Source of the DNA: JBFFSQ01 sp041572275
Lineage (GTDB): Bacteria > Pseudomonadota > Gammaproteobacteria > SZUA-229
DNA: 13,107 bases
Direction of reading: 5' to 3'
NCBI GenBank assembly: GCA_041572275.1
Contig: JBFFSQ010000072.1
Span: 1-13,107, forward strand
Below, piece by piece: positions 6,902 through 13,107 of the stretch. Numbering within the stretch: position 1 is the first letter of the stretch; each line of letters starts with the position of its first letter. A program made the position numbers and the translations under genes. Under the pieces are notes generated by a model. The model had not been told where the DNA came from and did not search any database. It was given only the letters and a program-made list of their open reading frames with translations.

Positions 6902-7918
6902 TTACTTATTAACCAGTTTTTCCAGTTGCTGAACTCGTTTCGCTAACTCATCTAGCTGCCTGAATCGTACAGTATTTTTTCGCCAGTTCCGCGTATCATC
7001 AATCGGTGTCCCAGATGAATATGAACCCGGCTTATCTAGTGATTTTGAGACCAGAGACATTGCGGTAATCATAACATTATCTGCAATTTCAATATTATCT
7101 CGAATTCCTGCCATACCACCGACAATCACATTTTTACCAACCGTCGTGCTACCAGCCACGCCAACTCCATTCGACATGATTGAATGCTCACCAATTTTTG
7201 CGCCATGACCAATCTGGATATGGTTATCCAGTTTGACGCCATCTTCAACAACCGTGTCACTGACTGCACCACGATCAACCGTTGAACAGGCACCTATTTC
7301 AACCTGATTGCCAATGCGAACGATACCAATCTGAGGAATCTTCACCCAGCTGCCTTCATCATGCTCGAAGCCGAAGCCATCTGCTCCAATCACGGCACCC
7401 GAATGAATTATACAGTCATTACCGACATGACAATCAAAATAAACAGTTACATTGGCATGTATATAGGTATTTGTACCGATCCGGGCATTTCGCCCAATCA
7501 CACAACCGGCACCGATGTAGGTATTCGCGCCAATGACGGCACCTGATTCAATCACGGCATTTGCACCAATATAAGCACTCGGATCAATCTTTGCCTGATT
7601 CTCGATCACAGCTGTGGCATGAACGCCAGCAGCAGGCCTGAATGATGGATAGAGCAAACTGGCAATTCGACCATAAGTAGCACGAGGATTAGTCACTACA
7701 AGAGCCGGCACCGGCAAATCTACAGCCTGTGCTTCTTTAACGATCACAGCCTCAGCTCTGGTATCAGCCAGGTATTTAACAAACTTTGGGCTAGAGACGA
7801 AACTGATAGCGCCTGCACCGGCATCTTCCACCGGTGCAACACAACTGATCACACAATCGCCATTCCCAACAATGGTACCGCCGACCTGCTCAGCTAGTTG
7901 TGAAAGGGTATATTCCAT
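6902..7918 (-). CDS. lpxD: UDP-3-O-(3-hydroxyacyl)glucosamine N-acyltransferase
   Basis: Third step of lipid A synthesis: adds the second 3-hydroxyacyl chain, at the 2-amino group, to make UDP-2,3-diacylglucosamine. It has 338 residues, the normal length. A uridine-binding N-terminal domain (about 1–100, with the conserved VTNPRATYGRIASLLYP region) precedes a hexapeptide-repeat beta-helix (about 105–295). The catalytic His is H238 in HIQIGH, matching E. coli H239; GADGFGF (178–184) is also characteristic. The C-terminal helix (RFRQLDELAKRVQQLEKLV) binds ACP in the family and is intact. The ATG lies 13 nt after the skp stop with only a weak ribosome site, so coupling to skp translation is likely. 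Confidence 0.97.
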   Translation of the reverse strand: MEYTLSQLAEQVGGTIVGNGDCVISCVAPVEDAGAGAISFVSSPKFVKYLADTRAEAVIVKEAQAVDLPVPALVVTNPRATYGRIASLLYPSFRPAAGVHATAVIENQAKIDPSAYIGANAVIESGAVIGANTYIGAGCVIGRNARIGTNTYIHANVTVYFDCHVGNDCIIHSGAVIGADGFGFEHDEGSWVKIPQIGIVRIGNQVEIGACSTVDRGAVSDTVVEDGVKLDNHIQIGHGAKIGEHSIMSNGVGVAGSTTVGKNVIVGGMAGIRDNIEIADNVMITAMSLVSKSLDKPGSYSSGTPIDDTRNWRKNTVRFRQLDELAKRVQQLEKLVNK

Positions 7919-7931
7919 AACTCAGTCTTAG

Positions 7932-8429
7932 TTATTGCTTTTTGAGCTCAGCTAATATTTTATCCGTAACATCCAGTTTGGAATCCATGTAAACAACGCC
8001 ATCGTTTAGAATCAAGTCATACTTATCCTTTTTGGCCAGCTCAGAGAGGATATTATTAACTGTGTCACTAAACACTGCTAGCTCCTGATTCCTTGCCACC
8101 TGGATTTCTTTACCCAGTTGCGCTTCTTGTTCACGGAATGATTGAACCTTCGCCACCAGATCCTTCCTGGCTGCAGTTAACTTGTCTTTCGTCATCAGCA
8201 GCTCATTCTGTTTTAATGTCTTTTCATCTGACTGAATGGTTTGTGCCAATTTCTCCAACTGCTCTTTCTGCGGTCCAAAGCGTTTCTGCAGATCAGCAAC
8301 CATTTTCTGAATCTGAGGCGCCTGATTTTGCAATTTTTGCATATTCACAACACCGATCTTGAGACCTTCCGCAAATAATGAGGTAGACAACAGCAACATG
8401 AACACAACTAGTGAGATTTGTTTTTTCAC
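7932..8429 (-). CDS. skp: Periplasmic chaperone Skp/OmpH
   Basis: Trimeric periplasmic holdase that captures unfolded outer-membrane proteins emerging from Sec and hands them to the BamA machine. The 165-residue precursor has a signal peptide (MKKQISLVVFMLLLSTSLFA, cleavage before EG). A beta-strand with KIGVVNMQKL then begins the body, followed by long charged coiled-coil tentacle helices (about residues 40–125) and a C-terminal return to the body (YDLILNDGVVYMDSKLDVTDKILAEL). The start codon is GTG at 8429, supported by AAGGA (8443–8439) 9 nt upstream and by the signal peptide beginning at that codon. The ribosome site overlaps the bamA stop. Order bamA-skp-lpxD is the conserved one. Confidence 0.94.
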   Translation of the reverse strand: MKKQISLVVFMLLLSTSLFAEGLKIGVVNMQKLQNQAPQIQKMVADLQKRFGPQKEQLEKLAQTIQSDEKTLKQNELLMTKDKLTAARKDLVAKVQSFREQEAQLGKEIQVARNQELAVFSDTVNNILSELAKKDKYDLILNDGVVYMDSKLDVTDKILAELKKQ

Positions 8430-8438
8430 AATAATTTT

Positions 8439-8443
8439 TCCTT
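8439..8443 (-). promoter_or_regulatory. Ribosome binding site for skp with GTG start, overlapping the bamA stop
   Basis: AAGGA on the minus strand lies 9 nt before the GTG and shares bases with the TAA of bamA, so ribosomes terminating on bamA stand on the skp initiation site. This supports both the GTG start and translational coupling. Confidence 0.6.
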
Positions 8444-10778
8444 AAAAGAATGAACCAATACTAAACTGGAAGCTCTCGGTCTGATCACCGGGCTCTTTAT
8501 CAACTGGCCGCGACCAACTAAACTGTAGAGGCCCGATGGGAGCTAGCCAGACAAACGAAAGTCCTACAGAACTGCGCAACTGCTCGCTATCGAAGCCACC
8601 TTCGTCTTTCAGGTAGACGTTACCGATATCATAGTAGGCGCTAAAGCGTACAGAGCTCGGTGCTTTTTCCACAAAAGGCAGTGGAAAGATAACTTCTGCA
8701 CCGGCAACGGTTCTGATGTCGCCACCACGGGGATCACCCAGTTCATTTAATTGACCCAACGAATTACTTTCAAAACCACGAACAGTCCGCAAGCCACCGG
8801 CATAATAACGCTCAAATAACGGCAAACTTGTGGTGTCACCGTAACCATCACCATAAGCCAGATCTGTCTTCATCAATAAAGTCAGATCATCTGTCATGCT
8901 AAAGTAAAACTTCGTTTTATAATTCACTTTATAGTATTCAAGATCACTACCTGGAGCCGCCACGTTCAAAACTACCGACTGTGAACTACCCGTATTAGCA
9001 AATACCGTTCGGTTACGGGTATCATGAGAATAACTCGCATTAAGTGTCAGCGCATCAAAGGAAGCTTCCAGGAAACCGTCTACATCAGTTGCGCCATCAC
9101 CATAGAGATTAATGAAGTCCTTAACCTCCTGTGACGTCAGGCTGCCGATACCTCTCAAAATCTGCGTACGCTCGATACCAAAGCCTAGCTGAATACGGTC
9201 GTATTCGGTCAGTGGAATACCATAATTCACATTCGCGCCAAAATTATTCTCAAGATAGTTACTAATGTCTTCTTCTTGTGCATCACGCTTACGGTATGAG
9301 AAGCTCAGTGAACGACTGATACCGTCAACAGTATAATATGGATCAGTAAACGACAGACTGTAAACTTTATTCGCATCATCATTACTGAAGTTAACGGCCA
9401 GTCGCTGACCAGTACCTAGTAGATTTTCCATGGTCAGGCCCAGATTGAATACAAAGCCCTGCGACTGGGAAAAACCCGCTCCAACATTAAAGCTTCCAGA
9501 CAAGCGCTCAGTAATCGAAATATTAACGTCTACCAGGTCATCGGAACCAGCTACTGGCTCCTGATTCACAGTGACCTCTTCAACAAAACTGAGGCGCTGC
9601 AAACGAATTTTAGAACGCTCCAGTTTTGCGTTAGATAATTCTGCACCTTCCATCAAGCGCATTTCACGACGTAATACTTCATCATGCGTTTTGTAATTGC
9701 CTGTGAAATTAATACGCCGCACGTACACTTTCTTTCCTGGCTCAAGAAAATATGTCAGATTAACCAGTTTCTTGTCGTCATCAATTTCAGGAATTACTCT
9801 GACACGAGCAAATGCATAACCTTCATTACCCAACCGCTTAGTCAGCAGGTTTTTACCTTCCGTCATTTCACGCCTGGAAAACACATCACCAGGTTTGATT
9901 AACAGCAAGAACTTTAACTCTTCTTGATTAACCACAAAGTCTCCAGCCAAATCAACCTTATTGACTGTGTACTGCTCGCCTTCGTGCATATTGACAGTGA
10001 TATAAATATCTTTTTTGTCTGGGGTAATACTGACCTGAGTTGAATCAATATTAAAACGAATATAACCCCTGTCCTGATAATAAGATTTTAAAGTTTCAAG
10101 ATCTGCAGATAATTTTGGCTTGGCATATTCATCCATGCTGCTGAAGAAGTTCCAGAAACCAGGTACACCCAGCTGTAACTCGGAAAATAACGTATCATCA
10201 TCAAAGACCTGATTGCCGATCAAGTTTACCTGTTTGATATGCGCAACAACACCTTCAGAAATATCAATCTCAATATTGACCCGATTTTGTTCCAGCTCAG
10301 TTACTTTGGTATCAATGCGTACGCCATATTTTCCCTGACTGTAATACGCCTGTTGCTTTAAGCCCAGTTCTATTTTATCCAGTGCTGAAGGGTTAAAAAC
10401 CCGGCCTTTAATAATTCCTATTTCTTTCAGGATATCTTGCAGCTGCTCATCTTCAATATCATTATTACCCGTGAAGGTAACATCAGCAATTGCCGGACGT
10501 TCAACAACCTGCACCACCAGGACATTACCATCACGTGCCAGCTTTACATCTTTAAAAAAACCAGTTTTGTACAATTGCTGTATGGCATATACACTCTGAG
10601 TCACTTCAAAGGTATCACCAACATGGACTGGCAGATAATTCAGCAATGTACCATCAGCAATTCGTTCTAGTCCTTCGATACGAATATCACTAACAACAAA
10701 ATTCTCAGTTGCATGCACAACAGCTGAACTTAGACACAAAATCACAAATAACCAAAACCAGCGTTTATTCATTCTCAT
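8442..10778 (-). CDS. bamA: Outer-membrane protein assembly factor BamA
   Basis: Central subunit of the BAM complex, which folds and inserts beta-barrel proteins into the outer membrane. The 778-residue precursor has a signal peptide (ending VVHA, mature start TENF). Five POTRA domains follow (about residues 25–425; the first begins FVVSDIRIEGLERI), then an Omp85 barrel of about 350 residues. The loop-6 signature VRGF is at 666–669 (R667, E. coli R661). The last residue is Phe in the final beta strand (FQFSIGSFF). Two in-frame ATGs, at 10778 and 10772, could start the protein; the first lies 1 nt after the rseP stop and is used here. Neither has a strong ribosome site, which suggests coupling to rseP. 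Confidence 0.97.
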   Translation of the reverse strand: MRMNKRWFWLFVILCLSSAVVHATENFVVSDIRIEGLERIADGTLLNYLPVHVGDTFEVTQSVYAIQQLYKTGFFKDVKLARDGNVLVVQVVERPAIADVTFTGNNDIEDEQLQDILKEIGIIKGRVFNPSALDKIELGLKQQAYYSQGKYGVRIDTKVTELEQNRVNIEIDISEGVVAHIKQVNLIGNQVFDDDTLFSELQLGVPGFWNFFSSMDEYAKPKLSADLETLKSYYQDRGYIRFNIDSTQVSITPDKKDIYITVNMHEGEQYTVNKVDLAGDFVVNQEELKFLLLIKPGDVFSRREMTEGKNLLTKRLGNEGYAFARVRVIPEIDDDKKLVNLTYFLEPGKKVYVRRINFTGNYKTHDEVLRREMRLMEGAELSNAKLERSKIRLQRLSFVEEVTVNQEPVAGSDDLVDVNISITERLSGSFNVGAGFSQSQGFVFNLGLTMENLLGTGQRLAVNFSNDDANKVYSLSFTDPYYTVDGISRSLSFSYRKRDAQEEDISNYLENNFGANVNYGIPLTEYDRIQLGFGIERTQILRGIGSLTSQEVKDFINLYGDGATDVDGFLEASFDALTLNASYSHDTRNRTVFANTGSSQSVVLNVAAPGSDLEYYKVNYKTKFYFSMTDDLTLLMKTDLAYGDGYGDTTSLPLFERYYAGGLRTVRGFESNSLGQLNELGDPRGGDIRTVAGAEVIFPLPFVEKAPSSVRFSAYYDIGNVYLKDEGGFDSEQLRSSVGLSFVWLAPIGPLQFSWSRPVDKEPGDQTESFQFSIGSFF

Positions 10779-10779
10779 C

Positions 10780-12156
10780 TCAATTCATTAGTCGCTGGAT
10801 ATCATTGAATATAGCAAGCCCCATTAACATGAGTAATAATGCCAAACCCACTTGTTGCCCCAACTCTTCAAAACGTTCCGATACGGGAGAACCCTTAATT
10901 AACTCAATCAGATAATAAAACAAATGCCCACCATCCAGCATAGGCACTGGCAACAAATTTAGAACACCCAGACTCACTGAAATAATGGCCAGAAAACTTA
11001 AATAAGTCAGTAGACCAATACTGGCAGTAACCCCCGCATAAGTTGCAATAGTTATTGGGCCACTTATATTTTCCAGTGCCGCTTCACCGAGCAGCATTTT
11101 ACCCAAAACCCGAAGAGTCAGCACCGACATTGTCCAGGTCTTTTCAAACGCTTTTATCATTGCATCTGAAACACTATAATCAATGTGGGTTTTGAGTTTG
11201 TTAATCACATCCTCTGGTACATACTGATAAACACCGATATAGCCTACAGGCTGATCACCATTTTCACGTATATCAGGCGTCACAGTTACAAACTGTTCAC
11301 CTCCTTCACGCTGTATCAGAAATTCAAGATTACGCAACGGACTGGATTTGATAATCTCAACAAGCTGACTCCAGTCACTAATACTTTGGCCATCAACTGC
11401 GATGATGCGATCGCCTTTTTTAAGACCGGCTTTAATAGCGGCACCGGTTTCCGTAGTACCACCAATCACTGGCAATAACACGGGACGCCATGAACTAAAG
11501 CCAAACTGCTCAATAACATCGGCTTTATCAGCCAGGATATGACGCTCGCCTATCGCCAACACACGTTCAACCACAATATGATCGGCATTCTTAACCTTAA
11601 TAACCAGATCGCCACCATCAATACCCTGATCAATCAAAGCCATCCTGAAAGCTTGCCAGGTTTGCACGTCTGTATTACCGACACGTAACACCAGGTCTTC
11701 TTCAGCGAATCCAGCCTGGGCCGCTACTGATTCGGCCACAGGTTGACCAATCAGTGGTTTGATGCCATCTTCCCCATTCAGGAACACCACCCAGTAAAGT
11801 GCAATTGCCAGTATAAAATTAAACAGCGGACCTGCTGCCACAATCGCGATTCGATTCATTACTGGTTGACGATTGAACGCGCGGTCAAGATCTTCAGAAT
11901 CGACCGGTGCCTCTCGTTCATCGAGCATTTTCACATAGCCACCCAGAGGAATTGCTGCAATGGCATACTCAATCACATCATCGCCTTTCTGTTTTTTCCA
12001 CATCAACAAAGGCTTGCCAAATCCCACAGAAAAACGTATCACTTTGACATTTAATAGACGTGCGACCCAGTAGTGCCCAAACTCATGAAAGGTCACCAGC
12101 ACGCCTATCGCGATGATAAAAAAGATAAGATTATGGAGTAGACCACCAGCGCTCAT
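10780..12156 (-). CDS. rseP: RIP metalloprotease RseP
   Basis: Site-2 zinc protease of the inner membrane. In E. coli it performs the second cut of anti-sigma factor RseA, releasing sigma E, and clears remnant signal peptides. It is 458 residues long. The first transmembrane helix carries the zinc motif HEFGH (H24, E25, H28). Two PDZ domains follow (about 127–215 and 222–310; the second contains AGLKKGDRIIAVDG). The third zinc ligand is D408 in PVPMLDGGH. Membrane segments are visible near residues 8–24, 103–126, 382–402 and 434–450. The ATG overlaps the dxr stop by 4 nt (ATGA), a typical translational-coupling arrangement. Confidence 0.97.
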   Translation of the reverse strand: MSAGGLLHNLIFFIIAIGVLVTFHEFGHYWVARLLNVKVIRFSVGFGKPLLMWKKQKGDDVIEYAIAAIPLGGYVKMLDEREAPVDSEDLDRAFNRQPVMNRIAIVAAGPLFNFILAIALYWVVFLNGEDGIKPLIGQPVAESVAAQAGFAEEDLVLRVGNTDVQTWQAFRMALIDQGIDGGDLVIKVKNADHIVVERVLAIGERHILADKADVIEQFGFSSWRPVLLPVIGGTTETGAAIKAGLKKGDRIIAVDGQSISDWSQLVEIIKSSPLRNLEFLIQREGGEQFVTVTPDIRENGDQPVGYIGVYQYVPEDVINKLKTHIDYSVSDAMIKAFEKTWTMSVLTLRVLGKMLLGEAALENISGPITIATYAGVTASIGLLTYLSFLAIISVSLGVLNLLPVPMLDGGHLFYYLIELIKGSPVSERFEELGQQVGLALLLMLMGLAIFNDIQRLMN

Positions 12157-13107
12157 GAAATCAGACCCAAACGCGAAACCTGTTCACGTGCCTCTATGCG
12201 AGCGCATGAATCTGCCTCCAGTATACTTGCGAGATCTGCAGCCGATTGTGTCGTCGTCGATTCCATTGTTTTCTCAATCACCGTTGCGATGTGGGTAAAG
12301 GTTAGCTGCCTGTTTAGAAAGGCTTCCACTGCGATTTCATTGGCCGCATTTAAAATTGTGGTTGCAGTACCGCCCATTTTTAGTGATTCGTAAGCCATTC
12401 TCAAACAAGGGAAACGATTAAAGTCAGGTATTTCAAATTCCAATCTTGCGACCTCGAAAATATCCAGAGGTTCCACGCCTGATTCAATTCTTTCAGGCCA
12501 GGCCATAGCATGTGCTATCGGTGTGCGCATATCAGGATTACCCATTTGTGCCAGCACCGAACCGTCGTTGTAACTCACCATAGAGTGAATCACACTCTGT
12601 GGATGTATCACGACCTGAATCTTCTCATGCGTAGTATTGAACAACCAGCAGGCCTCGATCACCTCAAGCCCCTTGTTCATCATGGTTGCTGAATCAACAG
12701 ATATTTTTTGTCCCATGACCCAATTGGGATGAGCCACCGCCTGCTCCGGCGTTACGGTAGCCAGTTCCTGGATAGGTGTTGTACGAAATGGACCGCCACT
12801 GGCAGTTAACAGGATTTTTTCAACACCCGTTGACTCAAGGCCTTTGTAAAAGTCACCTGGCATGCATTGAAAGATCGCATTATGCTCACTATCGATGGGG
12901 AGCAATTCTGCACCATGCGCCTTAATCTCATCCATAAAGATGGCACCTGACATCACCAGAGCCTCTTTATTCGCCAGCAGTACCCGCTTGCCTGCGACAC
13001 GCACTGCATCGAGAAATTCGCTCACGTGGGGGTGTACCGCAATGAGATGGTCGACCTCCTGCTTCAGTAGCGCAATATCCAGCCCCAGTTCGCGGGTCCA
13101 GTAGTCG
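12153..13107 (-). CDS. dxr: 1-deoxy-D-xylulose 5-phosphate reductoisomerase, C-terminal part, with a foreign N-terminal side
   Basis: Dxr converts DXP to MEP in the non-mevalonate isoprenoid pathway. From LLANKEALV (about 12983) to the stop the protein is normal Dxr. It has LLPIDSEHNAIFQ with metal ligands D (12893–12891) and E (12887–12885), ASGGPF, HPNWVMGQKISVDSATMMNKGLE with the third ligand E (12665–12663), IHPQSVIHSMV, and the C-terminal helical domain. These match E. coli D150, E152 and E231. The frame stays open to the right edge, but upstream of the join the expected AAIVGAAGL segment is absent and the residues match a YrfG-type HAD protein instead (see the separate entry). The GTG at 13025 lies inside the foreign part and is not a credible start. 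As written, the gene lacks the NADPH-binding domain. The cause (assembly or recombination) is unresolved. Confidence 0.88.
   Translation of the reverse strand, partial: DYWTRELGLDIALLKQEVDHLIAVHPHVSEFLDAVRVAGKRVLLANKEALVMSGAIFMDEIKAHGAELLPIDSEHNAIFQCMPGDFYKGLESTGVEKILLTASGGPFRTTPIQELATVTPEQAVAHPNWVMGQKISVDSATMMNKGLEVIEACWLFNTTHEKIQVVIHPQSVIHSMVSYNDGSVLAQMGNPDMRTPIAHAMAWPERIESGVEPLDIFEVARLEFEIPDFNRFPCLRMAYESLKMGGTATTILNAANEIAVEAFLNRQLTFTHIATVIEKTMESTTTQSAADLASILEADSCARIEAREQVSRLGLIS
12981..13107 (-). pseudogene. Fragment of a YrfG-like HAD-family GMP/IMP nucleotidase fused in frame to dxr
   Basis: The minus-strand frame from the right edge reads DYWTRELGLDIALLKQEV, then DHLIAVHPHVSEFLDAVR, then VAGKRV. 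This resembles the cap region of YrfG-type HAD hydrolases, which contain DYWSEQLGLDI in E. coli and continue with FLxALxxAGKRVVLVTNAH. Instead of the HAD motif II (VTN) the sequence switches to LLANKEALV of Dxr. HAD motif I would lie further upstream, outside the window, and motifs II to IV are lost. The identification comes from remembered family sequences, not from a search. Only about 42 codons are visible. Confidence 0.68.

Noticed and set aside
12153..13025. Complete 290-residue dxr starting at 13025
   Set aside because: The codon at 13025 is GTG inside a frame that stays open to the window edge, and the residues around it belong to a HAD-like segment, so it is not the real start of Dxr.

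Overview
The window carries the conserved gammaproteobacterial outer-membrane biogenesis cluster. Read right to left on the minus strand it runs dxr – rseP – bamA – skp – lpxD – fabZ – lpxA, then rnhB – dnaE. Protein sequences and gene order fit a non-enteric gammaproteobacterium; the exact lineage cannot be fixed from this window.

Layout. 13107–12153: 3' part of dxr, whose 5' side is abnormal (see below). 12156–5645: a tight run rseP, bamA, skp, lpxD, fabZ, lpxA with gaps of −4 to 20 nt, almost certainly one operon. 5576–4866: a small outer-membrane beta-barrel gene of the TIGR04219 type, in the slot where lpxB normally sits. 4797–4849: a nested inverted repeat between two convergent genes. 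3633–4778: lpxB, complete but on the plus strand, inverted relative to everything else. 3471–2878: rnhB. 2877–2544: an unusually long AT-rich spacer. 2543–1: N-terminal 847 codons of dnaE, running off the left edge.

How the genes work together. LpxA, LpxD and LpxB catalyse early lipid A steps. FabZ shares the hydroxyacyl-ACP pool with LpxA and LpxD. Skp chaperones outer-membrane proteins to BamA, and RseP is the intramembrane protease of the sigma-E envelope stress pathway. Dxr supplies isoprenoid precursors, including those for undecaprenyl carriers. RnhB and DnaE are the usual replication and repair neighbours.

Main oddities. (1) The open frame upstream of dxr does not encode the Dxr Rossmann domain. 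It matches the cap region of a YrfG-type HAD nucleotidase, joined in frame at a shared AGKRVLL stretch; this is either an assembly chimera or a recombination junction. (2) lpxB is flipped and has an atypical motif. (3) LpxA has Met at the hydrocarbon-ruler position, predicting C10 hydroxyacyl lipid A. (4) fabZ and skp use TTG and GTG starts. No mobile element, CRISPR array, tRNA or rRNA was seen, and I found no clearly new multi-gene system.
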